A stretch of 64,000 bases of DNA, from assembly GCA_001051155.2 (NCBI GenBank), contig JYIP02000004.1, forward strand, positions 2,288,383-2,352,382, given 5' to 3'. Made by a program: the position numbers and the translations under genes. The notes under the pieces are model-generated. The model searched no databases. It was not told the DNA's origin and saw only the letters and a program-made list of their open reading frames with translations. This DNA comes from Chrysoporthe austroafricana (lineage: Eukaryota > Ascomycota > Sordariomycetes > Diaporthales > Cryphonectriaceae). Below, one piece after another: positions 1 through 11,534 of the stretch (within the stretch, counting starts at the first letter, position 1; each line of letters begins with the position of its first letter).

Positions 1-7
1 AACTTAC

Positions 8-550
8 GTCGCCATCGTTGGTGAAGCTGCCAATCTTGAACGAGTTGTCCGTTGCACCAGGCTTTCCACCGCTGGCAGACGGTTGAGGGATGGGGGACGG
101 GCTATGAGCAGGCGAGGGGATCCGTCCGGCAATGCCGATAGGTTGGGCCTGGGCAGGCTGAGGAGTCTTGTCATAGCCGAACTGTATGCTGGAGCCCGTC
201 GTCTTGGGGTTGTAGCCGTTGTTGCCTGGGGCGGCTATGGTGACGGAGCCATTGCGGCTGTGGCTTGCTGAGTCGCCATTGAGACTCGAAGTGCCATTGG
301 CGATAGTCGGAATGGCCGGGGAGACAGACTGCCGTCCTCCGTTCAGGCTAGACACAGTGTCAGGTTTGGCATTTTGAGAAGAGGCGGCGGAGGAGCCAGC
401 CACCGAGGGTGGGTTGGCGCCGGTCACGACCAGCGGCGTCGAGGCAGGCTTCTTCGTGGCACCAGCGGCAGAGGCATACGAAGGAGCCGTCGAGGCAGCA
501 GTGGTATTCGGCGCCGGGGTGGTAGAGGGTTGACTCGCAGTGGAAGTCAT
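8..550 (-). CDS. Translation initiation factor eIF4G, N-terminal exon (partial)
   Basis: The first coding exon on the minus strand runs from ATG at 550-548 for exactly 181 codons to a GTAAGTT donor at 7-1, so the rest of the gene lies left of the window. The product is low in complexity and rich in Ser, Thr, Pro, Ala and Asn. It carries stretches characteristic of the disordered N-terminus of filamentous-fungal eIF4G (TIF4631/4632 type): an early SYASAAGA-KKPA segment, a VVTGANPP segment, an IQFGYD segment and an IPSPAHSPSPIPQPSASGG-like segment near residues 145-165. eIF4G is the cytoplasmic scaffold of the cap-binding complex and joins eIF4E, eIF4A, Pab1 and eIF3. The MIF4G domain is not in the window, so the call rests on the N-terminal pattern only. 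Confidence 0.75.
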
Positions 551-3500
551 ATGTAAGGTCGGTACGTCGAAGACGGTGTCGATTAGAAATCGCGCGATCG
601 CAGGAGATGAGACTTGGTCGCAGAGGTATTGATGGATGTGGGTTGTGTCGAACGCCAAGGCCGCGATTGGGGAGGAACCGTGGCTGGAGAAATATTCGAC
701 ACAAGAGAAGAACAGTGACGGCGACTGTGGCGTGACTGTCGGAAGCGCTCGTGTGAAGAAGGGAACAGGCGCTGCCGTTGAGTTGACGATGAACAATTCA
801 CGTTTGGAGCGAAGACCGCACCGATGGATGAACTGAGGCTAAGGACGTCGCAGGTTTCGACCTTGACTGTTTGCAAGGACGCTAGGTCACCGCCGGGGTC
901 GAAGGCGAGGTGGAAGTGAGGGTGTCGCAGGCTGATCGATCGATAGGATGAACCGGTCGGCTGTCGACTCGACCAAGGACGGACACGAAGTGCGTCGGCT
1001 TGGAGTATGTCACCCGCGGATGGTGGCTGGTGTTGGGTGTTGGTTGATGGGTGGTCCGTCCGCAATCGAAGCGAAGACGAGACGACACAGGCGGATGGAG
1101 TGGAGATGCAAAGAGTCTGGGAAAATGAATTCCTTGACCTGCAGCGTCCGGTCCAAATGAATTAGAAGGGACGAAGAATTATCTACCACGTCCTGTTCCT
1201 GGGGAATAGGGTGGTGAGGTAGATGGATTTCGGGTATCCGAGGAGGCTTGGTGAGAGGAAGAGAGGAGGAGAGCAGAGGCTCGAATTTTTTTTTGCCGTC
1301 TGGGGATGAAGTGGATGGTCGATCCTGTTTGGCCGTAGTAGCAGGAGACAGGGTTGGGCCAGAGGTGGGCAGGGTTCCAGGTTGGTACAGCGCCGTGGGA
1401 AGTTTTGGTGTGTGGGCGTGCGAAAATTGTAGGATGGGCCAGTGTGTGGTGCTGGCTAGTGGGAGGTTTCGGGGTAAGTACAGGGTACCATAGTAGTCTT
1501 GCCAGCGTATGTGCAGGTCCAGCGGTGCCCTGCGAGCCGGGGCAGCCAGTGAGTTCAGAGGCTAGAGGTGCTGTGGAGATCGTCTTGGAGGTCGCCGCCG
1601 GCCGCTGCTGCTCCACAAGTTTGGGGCGCTTTTGTGTATCTGTGACAGGTGGGTCCGTGCTTCCCCGACCAAACCAACCTGAATCAGCTCCCCAAGCTCG
1701 ACAGCAATCTCGCCAACATACTACTGCTGTAGCCCAGCAGCACCTACACAACCTGTCCGGGAGGGGAGCAGAGCCCTATCGAGCTCGAGCTGGTGAAGAC
1801 ATCCCAGAATAGTCACCGAGACCTGAACGGCCCCCCGTGACGTTTCTGGTTGTAGTTTTGAGAGGTATCACAATATGTGCACATACAGCGTGCATCTTCA
1901 CTTCACGGGCCTAGGAGAAATAGGGCCTATTCCATGACACCTCGATGGCACGGTCTGTGCGGGACAGCAAAGATGCGCACTTACTACACATGATCCTGAC
2001 GCCATGAAGGTATGCCCACGTGCTCCAGCGCTGTCCTGTCCATCCCAAATCCACTGTACGGAGTAGCATTGACCACGTTCCGCCTTGCCGAGTACCATAG
2101 TAGATCCATTGACGACCATGGTACCGTACTATGGTACCGCTCCGTGCAGGGGAGCCACAGCGAGGCGGCACCAGACCGACGCTCGCCAAGAGCTTGACTG
2201 CCCTCTCCCCATGTCATGATCCTGGCAGGTATGCTCACGTTCCTGTAGACGGCAGCAGGCGTATTTTGAGCGTTTATTGCCATCTGTCCATCCCATGTGC
2301 CTTGCTATATCCGGACACTGAGGCGGCAAGACGGACGGGTATTTTGTGACAGGGCGTTATCGCGTCTCTAAACGCGCTAAGGGCTTTCCTTGAGTAAAAA
2401 AAAATTTTAAAGGAAAAAAGGAAAAAAAGGAAGAGAAAAAAAAGGGCACGTACTGGGGGCCTGGTCCCCCGCGTCCCGCGTTTTTGATTCTCTTTTTACA
2501 CGGCTCCCTTTTGCTCTTCGCAGCCCCAGGCGCGTCCCCTTTGTCTGGTTCTGTGGTCCCTGGATCGTCTCCTCCAGAGACGTCGGGGCGATTCCATTGT
2601 CCCTCGCGCCCTCAACGTCTTGGTATTGTTGCCCCGGATGGTTTAGTGCGGACTTTTGTACAGATCGGGCGAGGACGTATTGGTACTGGTACTTCCACAC
2701 CGCGGTGGGGCGGTGGGGCAGTGGGGAGGGGGGTGAGCTCTGCTCGGCCGTCTAGCCTCAGCTTAGCCCTCGAGAATGGTTTATGCACAGCGGCAGCCAC
2801 ATCTGGTTCGGGCAGAGCCTTTCTCTACCCAGCACACACGCGCACCTCGTTCAGCATCATGTGTTGGCGGGACTGTCGCTCCAAGCAGCGGATGGGTCCT
2901 GGTCGCTGTGGCCCCACTGCGGATATACTGGCGTCACTGACCCGTTCTTCGAGGAATCCTACCATACTCCCAGCAGCAGGCTGACAGGATGTCGCTTAGG
3001 CTTGTGGCTGGCGCAACGCCGCTGACAAGATCACCCTGAAGAAAGCACAGGGCAAGTGTTAATGTTAAGACTGGCCTGTGTTCCTACGAACCCGAAGGCC
3101 ATCAAGAGAATAAGCAGGGATGCAATAGATTGTAGTGCTTGCGCAGATCGACAGCCTATCGGCAGATCTGTCGAGATATTTTCTGCAACACGAAGAGTGC
3201 TGTACACCTGCAAAGTGACGACAGCACTTTCTTAAGCAAGCAGGCGTCTGACGGGTCTGGTTGCCGTCATGGTTGGACGGGGGCCGGGCTGAGCCTCACA
3301 AGCCACAGGTCGTCGAGCTCTGGTAGGCCCAGACCTCGTGAGTGGCATGACTGGCATGCCTTAGCATGTGAGAATGCTCTGTCCGTCTGACAGATGCTGT
3401 CTGGACTAGGCACTATTGGTCCGTCTGCGAACTGCGGCCCTAAAATAGACCCGGTACGTACTTTTTCCAGCTCAAGTCGGCTTGACGTTTGTGGTAATAC

Positions 3501-3836
3501 ATGCTCCGGCGCTTCTGATAAAGGGGGGGGGGTGTTTATCTGCCTGGTCCTGCCATCCATCTAAATGTTGCCAGCAGGGAAAATCTCGCGGAGAAAAAGG
3601 ATATCAGGGGGAGAACATGTACATCCTACCGCATAGTCCTTTGGAGGTTGTACATTTTCGGTATCAATGCCGGGGATCCTCTCTTCATTCAGGTTATCAT
3701 CATGGCAATCCTCTGCAGTGAGCACTTCGACATATTCCCTGCCCTGTCCTGCAACGTCCCAAATAGATGATGTTTAGCCTTCGTACCATCAACCCATCCG
3801 AACGCCAGCGCCAATGACTCAACACACGGCGACCAA
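551..3836. other. Upstream region of eIF4G and intergenic sequence up to the Aquarius 3' end
   Basis: No convincing gene is seen in these 3.3 kb. The part next to 550 probably holds the eIF4G leader and promoter. Short open frames on both strands overlap each other and show no family motif. There are low-complexity A-rich runs around 2397-2445 and a G run near 3523-3532. The part close to 3836 should include the 3' UTR of the Aquarius gene. Confidence 0.5.
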
Positions 3837-6800
3837 CTAGCCCTCCTCAGCTTCGAACCCGTCGACTGGCTCCTCATCCTCACCCTCTTCCGGGATGGGT
3901 TGAAGGTCTTCAATCTCCACATTCTCCTCGACGGCCATGGCCTCACCAGCAGGGAGTCCCTTCTCAGCGCGCAACTGTGCCATCTTCGTCTGAGTCATCT
4001 CATACACGTACTGACCTAGATGCTCCACGCCCTCCATAACCGCCTCACCTTCTACGTTATCGTGAATGTCATCTGGCAGCTTGCGCTGCGATGGCCAGAG
4101 CTCTCCGGTCACCAATGTTAGCTTGTCTGGCCTCTGCAGGAGGAGCTCGAACGCCTGTCGCAGTTCGTAGCATCCCTCAAACACGTCACGGCGGCCCAGG
4201 ATGTACATGCCCAACCGTGCACGCGATAGCGCCACCGTGAGGCGACGAATATCCCGCAGATAACCCACTTTCGATGTTCTTGTGAGTGACAGGATGATGT
4301 CTGCGGGAAGCATTAGTCACTGCCAAGGTCAGGGGGCAAGTGGTTGGTCACTTACAGTCATTTTGCTCGCCTTGATACTTGTCGACGGTTGCAACGATCT
4401 TGGGCAGCCCAAAAATAGGATTTTGGGCACATCGATGGGTAAGAACATCTCTGATTAACGCTCGTTGGCCGGCGTAGGTGGTCAGGATACTGATTTTGGA
4501 GGCGGGATAGCCGAGAAGACGCATGTATTGGTAGACCGCCACAGCATACTCGGCCTCTCCGAGATTCTGTATGAAGTGCGGCACCGGCTCTGTCTCTCCC
4601 TTGCCCTTGTAGTCGCCCACGTTGATAAATTGGTAGTCGTATTTGAAGCCGGCATTTGAGGTGAGAAACTCTTCTGCTGTTTCGACATGAGGTAGGTTGG
4701 TCAGTTGGGGATATCGCCATTGATATAGTTGAGCGATGGATGGGCGAGCTCGACCCTGTTGGTCAAGCGTAATAGTCGGCACTCCTAACTGCACAAGACG
4801 AGAGAACAAGGACTGCTCCAGACTTGCGAAGTCCCTGAAGGCCAAATTCTGGATGATGGGCGAGTTCTGAAGGTGATCACCACATAGAACGACACGCTGC
4901 AGAGGATTCCTCCCATCTTTTGGCTTTTGCATTGCCAACGGGATAAAATTTTCGATCTCTGTGATTTGAGCTGCTTCCTCCATGACAACATTGTCGTAAT
5001 GGAAACCGAGCTGTGCTATTTCTCCGCGCCTGATGGCGGCATGCGTTGAGGTCATCGCGACGATCCGAGCTTCATTTGTGAGCAGGTAATTGGCTTTCTC
5101 CCTGTCACGGCGCAGGATCTCGAAGGGCAGCGCATCGGCGAGCTCGGAGAAAATCTTAGATATGTGTCTATAACAACCATTGGCGACTTCCAAGACAGCT
5201 TCGCGGTCTGCTTCCGGTGGGAACAAAGGCTGAGGTGCGTTTGAAAAGTAGTAATGGAATGGGAAAGCCGCCACAATGTCAGAAGCTGAAGCCGCTGCGG
5301 AATTTGCCAACTCGGTGAATTTGGACCAAGCAGGTTGAATGTAGACTGAGTTGAAGTACCCGGCCGTTTCTGAAGAGTTGCCATGAGCCCCAGGCGCACC
5401 CATACTAGCAGCCAGACGAGTCACTTCCTGAAGATACCGATCTCGGTTCTCGAGGAAAGATTCGACCCGTCCGTGTTTGCTAAAATTCCCCTCGGTGTCC
5501 AGTTCTTCTTCTCCATGGCCCAATCGGAGTAAGTGACGTTCGTCGATATCCAGGGCCACGATCTTCGCGAACAGCTGATTCAAGGCCTGGTTGCTATGTG
5601 CAATGAGCAGCGTCCTCTGCTCAGGGAAGTTGTGATAGATGTTGTTAATGATCTGCGTGGCGACGTCCGTCTTTCCAGTTCCAGGTGGGCCGACCACGAC
5701 TGTGAGGCCGGGTTGTGTCCCGGACATGATGGCCTCGATCTGAGCGGGAGTAAAGCGGACGGTGTTGAGCCTTGGTACGTCAACAGGATAAGGACCATTA
5801 TTCGGTGGCTTGTACGTCGAGACCTTCAAGGTCTCAACTTCAGCGATCAAAGCGGGCTCCGCGTCTCTCCGTCTCTTTTTTGAAACTTTTGTTGTAGGTT
5901 CTTCCACTGGACGGCCAACGTTCTCTAAAAGATACGGAGGGCCAAAGCTTCCGGTCACATCGTCACCGGGCTCGATGATTTTCCCCGGAAGGCTTTCAAT
6001 GAGGTGTTGCCAGTTGAGGAATGTATCGCGGTAGTCAATCCTCTTGAGCCGGTTCGGCAATTGTTTGTATGAGGCACCCGCGGGGTCGCCATATCCGAGG
6101 AAGACCTCATGCAACCATGACGCCAAGGGAACGTCTGAGAGTGTCAGGCTCTTGATGGAATCCAAGATAGGCTTGAAATTGTTTTCCCGTCCGCTCCTCC
6201 GCACGACGAGGTTGATGCTCTCGTAAATGTCGGGTTTCCCGGCAGACACTCGTTGCATATCCAACTTGTACATAGTCGAATCCAATTTGAGCTTGATTCG
6301 CCTCACTGGGCTTCGAGCATGTCCATCGAAATACGCGGAAGCGTCTCGTATGGCGCGCCCCTTGTCGTCAAGAATCTGAACGATCTCGGCAGAGCGAAGA
6401 GACACGACGCCGAGCTTCTGAGCCTCGGTTGTACTGCCACGGCCAGACTTCTGCGATTTTGAAGCATCGACCGCCAGGAGGAACACCACATCATCTGGTC
6501 GCAAAGACTCCCATTCACGGCGAACATTCTCGCCAAGTCGGCGAACGTCGATAGTGATTTCTGCACGCACAGCTGCCGGCTTGTCGTCTCCGACCAACGC
6601 AGGCAAGACCTCGAGAATGCTACTTCATGTTAGTTGCATCAGACATCAGAACTGGATAGGATCCTCCACTCACGATGGCTTCGATATTGGCAGCGCCATT
6701 TTAGAGAAGCCCGGAAAGCTTGTCTCGCCCGACTTTGTCATCTCTGGCTTCAGCCTTCTAAGGACGTCTTCGATATGGTTTCTTATGCCATAGAACGACT

Positions 6801-8402
6801 CGCATCTGTATAAGACTAAAGACCTCCACAGAAAGTCGCCAACTGAGAGATATTGGAGATTCAACTTCGGTATTGCTAGCGGATGCGATCCATCGTACGA
6901 ATCAGTCCTCAAAAGGCTCTCATCGAAGATGGTCTGCTCATTCGGCATAACGCTTATCTCCGAAGCATTCTCTTGAAAAGTCTTCCTTCTCTCAAAGGTG
7001 GACAGCAGTACTTCGATCAGGAACCTGCGATCAACTGTCAAGCCCGTCAACTCAGGGTATGACGTTCTCAAATCAAGCAACGCGGACAAGTGGACAACCT
7101 CCTCATCAGTGAGGGGAGTAAGGAGGCTCTCGAGTTCCTTCCTCTCATCAATGGAGGCGTAATTTGACAGTGCTAGCACTGTCAACTTGTCCTTGAAGTG
7201 TTTCAATGCCGTCCTTTGCAAATTTGCAAGACTTGCGCAGTGATGATCGTATGCTTGCGTCTTACTCTGTTGGTGTCCTGTCTGGTCATCAATGGTAAAG
7301 TGGGTATAGTGAGAAAACAAAGCAAACAGATCGCGTAGAAGTCCGTTCTCTTCGGCATTGAAGACTGGCGAGAGGCTAGCCGCCGTGATTATGTGCAAGT
7401 CCTGCAATAGGAAATTGACATATCGCCTGGTTGGTAGTTGGCTCTGTAGATCCGAAAGGAACTCGACGACCCGCTCGCAGTATAATACGCCCTCTGCCAA
7501 ATGTCAGTAAGAAGTGCGGGAGTCAAGAGCGTTAACATACCTTTCCCAGGGTTTGCCGTGTACAGCAAGCTCAGGAAGTCAAGAGCCAGTGTGTAGAGCC
7601 ACGATCTGTCGAACCGCAGTCGTGCCTTGGTCGGTTCGTCCGCAGAATCATATCTCTTGGCTGCAGCTCTCCATGCCTTGCGCAGATTGTTGCTCTGGGC
7701 CAACTTCTCATCGCGCTTTTTCTCCGTTGCCAAATTGTGCCAAATCGCTATCGAGACGAGCGGTGCGCATTCCTTTCGCACTATGGCGCGGTCCAGGCTC
7801 TGGAAGGAATATATGACGAAGGAGACTATCTGGGTCCGCACGGCAACAGAAAGGGAGCTGTCGAGGCTCATGGAGAGGACGCGTCGGAAAAAGGTAGAGA
7901 AGCCGTCGGGCCGGTCCTCGAAAATGCCTACAACATCGTGTCAACACATTGCGCTCCTTTCCAAGAGCCACAGGGGGACTCACTCCATGCCTCCAGGCGT
8001 TCTCTGCGCTTCGCATTGACGATCAGTACAATCAAGAGAACGTGGTGATTTGAAGACTGCTCGCTGTATCCTGGCCAGAGGTAGCTACGCATGTGTTAGC
8101 ACCCTAGCAAAGCTGGGACACACAAGAGAACCTCACCTCTCCAAAATCTGCAAGCCTTCCAGAGCCAAGAGAGAGGAGACTGGGAACTTGTCCCTTTCAA
8201 GAGGGTCCCATATGTCCTGCTTCAACACATCGTTCTTGACTTTGACCTTGGCCGCCCTCTTGGACGTCTTCAACCAGTGTTGCTTTGCAAGCTGTGCAAA
8301 CTCGGATTCTCCTTCTGCGACCGGCGCCGCTGCCGTTGAAGATGGTTGACTGTTGGACGGTTGTGACGAGGCGCTCTTCTTCTGTCTCTTTGCGGTGGGC
8401 AT
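3837..8402 (-). CDS. Intron-binding spliceosomal helicase Aquarius (AQR / Cwf11), 1433 aa
   Basis: Six exons on the minus strand: 8402-8137, 8084-7984, 7927-7541, 7493-6674, 6619-4356 and 4300-3837. The frame closes to 1434 codons including TAG, and all five introns are GT-AG and 46-56 bp long. The N-terminal half is the helical Aquarius region, with a conserved SNHHVLLIVLIVNAKRRERLEAW-like segment across exons 2-3. The C-terminal half is an SF1 (UPF1-like) helicase. Its Walker A GPPGTGKT lies at about residues 835-842, a Walker B variant MEEAAQ at about 1071-1076, followed by a GDHLQNSP motif and an ALSRARLG motif VI region. In the known family the protein binds introns upstream of the branch point within the spliceosomal intron-binding complex. 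The acidic C-terminus is usual. It is divergent to THOC1 across 473 bp. Confidence 0.93.
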
Positions 8403-8875
8403 GATGACCGGTGGTGTGTGATGTTGTCGTCGCGTCGAATGTCACCCCCAACGCGCTCTTAAAATTTACAGCAGCCTTACCATAGTAACGTCTTGCCGAC
8501 GCTAGGCAAGTTGGCTGGCTGTGGAAGTAACGTCAGGGCCCCCACCCACGTAGTTTCGGCAGAAGTGAACCTCTAGGTACCTCGACAGTCCGTGTCTGCA
8601 ATTGGCCGGGTCCATTTGACCTTCTTTCAACCTTGAAATAGTACGGCGCAAAGCAACTGCAACGCTCGAACAAACACATCCCCACAGTTCCAGCGAACTT
8701 CTGCACCAAGCACAATTCCCTAAAGACAAGACTCGAGAGACGACTGCATTGATCCTTCCTGGATGCTGCCGGCAAGGCACGACTGAACCTGAGACCGAAC
8801 AGCCGGTCGCGACTCCGCGGCGCATACAACGGCAGCTCAGCGCATCTCTATTGCAAACGCACTACACTGCCCGCG
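8403..8875. promoter_or_regulatory. Bidirectional promoter between Aquarius and THOC1
   Basis: This 473-bp interval separates two start codons on opposite strands. It must hold both 5' leaders and promoters, because no other gene fits. I see no clear TATA box. The plus-strand side near 8840-8875 is pyrimidine/AC rich, as is usual just before fungal start codons. Confidence 0.6.
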
Positions 8876-10753
8876 ATGCCGTCTTTGGAGGTTGACAGCT
8901 ACGGCGTATCTGCCGTCACCGCCTACGTCGACTTCTTCGAGGAGGCTCTACAGGTCGCCAGCGCGTTAAAGCCAGAGGCGACCGTCGAGCCTGCTCTCGA
9001 AGAGTCCGATCTAGAGGATGTGCTGAACCGGCTACCGGGAACATCAGAATCTACCGATGCCCAGAGCCTTGCCGGACCTCGCCAGCGCAACAACTCCAAG
9101 TTCGCGACTATCGAGACCGCGGCTCGGGGCCTTCTTAGCAACCTCATTGTACGGAATGCACTGACGCCGAGCTACCTGACTGAGCCAGCCTGCTGACGAT
9201 CCTTAGGCCCGTGTGTCCATAGATTCCCCCGACTTCGTCAAAGTATGGAACTTCTTCGACATACTACAATGCCTCTCCGATCGAGGACAGTGCGATCCAG
9301 CCCTCCTCGTGTGGCTCATCGAAGAGCTGCTCGACAGCCAGACCATCCCAGGATGTCGCAAGATCTTTGATTATCTTGAGTCGCGTAGGAAGCGAATAAT
9401 ATCCAAGAACTTCAACGACAAGAAACTCGTAATACTAAGAAGTTGCAACGAGCTGCTGCGACGGCTGTCACGTGCGGAGGACACAGCTTTCTCGGGGCGT
9501 GTCTTCATCTTTCTCTTTCAGAGTCTCCCTCCAGGCGACAAGAGCTCGGTCAATCTTAGGGGCGAATACCACACTCAGAATGTCACAACCTACGACCAGG
9601 ACATACCGAAGGCGGAGGACACGGAGGATAAGATGGACGTGGATACTCAGGAAGAGGGCGTCAAGGATAGCAATGAGCAGGCACAAGGCAAGAGTGTGTC
9701 TTTCAGCGAAAAGAAGGGTTCGCCATCCCAAAGACCGCTCGATGCGGACGCATTGTACCCAGTGTTCTGGTCTCTTCAAGAGAGTTTCAACCAACCCAAG
9801 AAACTTTTTGAGCCTGCCAACCTGGCTCAATTCAAGAGTGGACTCGAGGCGACCTTGACGGCTTTCAAAGCGAGTCCCGTCCAACATGACGCCAAGTCTT
9901 CAAAGCAGGCCGACGACAAGCGCGGCCTGAAGAGAAAGTTGGATTTGCAAGATGACGACGACGTTGCCACCACCTTTAATCCAAAATATCTGACCAGTCG
10001 GGATCTTTTCGAGCTCGAGGTAAGTGTCCGACAGCATCTCGTATGAGTACAATAGTTGACAAGACGGCACAGATTGGCGATTTATCCCTTCGGCGCTACG
10101 TGCTGGTCCAGGCTCTCATCATCATGGACTTTCTGCTCTCACTCTCGCCTCAAGCCAAAGAAAGGCTGGCCTCGGTACAAGTTGTGAACAAGTCCGTAGC
10201 CTACCTCGACCAAAGCCTTGGCGAGGACGACATCAAGTGGACCAATACAATGAAGCACAATATCACAGAGTATCTCAAGTCCGCCACTGACGGTCAGTTC
10301 TTTCTCAGAATGGTCGAAACCATTCTTTCGAGGGACAAGAACTGGGTTCGTTGGAAGGTCGAAAACTGTCCTCTTATCGAGCGGCCGGCTATCACCCCGC
10401 AGGAGTGGGCAAAGGCCATGGACGACGCTACGCGCAATACTACAAGTAAGAAGATCCGAACAAACTCGATGCACCCTCTATCTCTGGACTTTCTCGAGGA
10501 CGGCGATGACGTGGAGGCCATGGAGGAGCTGAAGGATCCGAAGAGGTACAAGCTGCCGGATGTCGAGAGCTTCAAGCGAGGCATCCAAGATGCAGAGTTT
10601 GAGATCGACATGCCGTCGTCGGACACTTCCAAGAGGGAGGCAGTGGAGAGCAAAGCGAGTTATACCTGGAGGGCCCTGCGATTAGCCAGCAGAACAAACC
10701 TCGCGGTCTTCGATAAGATCGAGTCTTATGAGGATATCAGCATCTTGTTCTAG
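8876..10753 (+). CDS. THO complex subunit 1 (THOC1 / Hpr1 family), 588 aa to the first stop
   Basis: Three exons: 8876-9148, 9207-10019 and 10073-10753, with GT-AG introns (GTACGG...TTAG and GTAAGT...ACAG). The frame closes at 589 codons. The product matches the efThoc1 family of the TREX/THO complex, which couples transcription elongation to mRNA export in the nucleus. Recognisable stretches are the KNWVRWKVENCP segment, the MHPLSLDFLEDGDD segment, the KDPKRYKLPDVESF segment and a SYTWRALRLASRTNLAVFDKIE segment near the end. An acidic linker with KMDVDTQEE lies mid-protein. The first stop is TAG at 10751-10753. The same frame then stays open for 48 further acidic codons to TGA at 10898-10900, so the annotated C-terminus is uncertain (see findings). 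Confidence 0.9.
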
Positions 10754-10900
10754 GTCAAGAGGCCGAAAGAGGAGGAGGTCGAGGCAAGTGCTGAAGAAGG
10801 AGAGAATGGTGAGACTGAAGGCACGAGAGAGGTGGCAGCAGATGATGTACCGGCTGAACAGAACGGCACAGCCATCGGAGCTACGGCGACGGATGGTTGA
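10754..10900 (+). other. In-frame acidic extension of THOC1 after the TAG codon
   Basis: The THOC1 frame continues without interruption for 48 codons after TAG and ends at TGA 10898-10900. The translated tail starts VKRPKEEEVEAS and is rich in Glu, Ala, Gly and Thr. This is the composition expected of the disordered acidic C-terminal tail of Hpr1 proteins rather than of a random 3' UTR. It could be translated by readthrough, restored if the TAG is a sequence error, or be a relic after a recent nonsense mutation. Confidence 0.5.
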
Positions 10901-11534
10901 GGGGCTGTGGCCACCCTGCATGCGGTATGGATTTAGTTTTCCGCCCTCTTCGCCTTATGATACCCGGGGGGTAACAAAATGACACGTATCTCTTACGGAA
11001 TCTTTAGAGACATGAGGCTCAAGTGATATAATTTGTAGACGCACGGTGGAACTTCAGCTCTCATCATTCGACTGAGTGTGGTCAACGCCCGGGCGGCTCT
11101 ACCCCGCTGCTCCCGTTGCAAGTATGGCCGTGCCTTCGGCTAAAATATTGCGGCGACTGTCATGTTGAGATCCGAGTGGATAGGAAGAAATGATGAGCAC
11201 AGCAACATATAATATGTTCAAAGTCTTGGAAATAATATGTCCAAGTTCTATATACAGAACTGTGCGACCTCAGGCCTAAATATCAAAACTAATCGCAGCT
11301 ATGAGCAGTACTTGTGCTACACGTACGTTCATATCCTCCTTACATCAAACAACATGGCGACCTGTCGATCGATCATCCCGTCAGCACAACTTCACATTGT
11401 ATGATCACATATTGCAGAGTTTCTCCTTCTCGTTATTTCTTTCCTTCTTCCATGAAAACGATGAAGGGGGTATGACACGAAAGGAAAAGAAAAATCAAAA
11501 AGAAAGAAAGAAAAAAAGAAAGAAAAATCAAAGC
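10901..11534. other. Convergent intergenic region (3' UTRs)
   Basis: The 3' ends of THOC1 (plus) and the RING/LON gene (minus) face each other here. The sequence includes an A-rich simple stretch near 11480-11527 (AAAGAAAGAAAG-like). No gene is seen. Confidence 0.5.

Noticed and set aside
10720..10753. Intron ending in TTCTAG that would remove the THOC1 stop
   Set aside because: The only upstream GT gives an intron of about 31 nt with a poor donor and would delete conserved residues.
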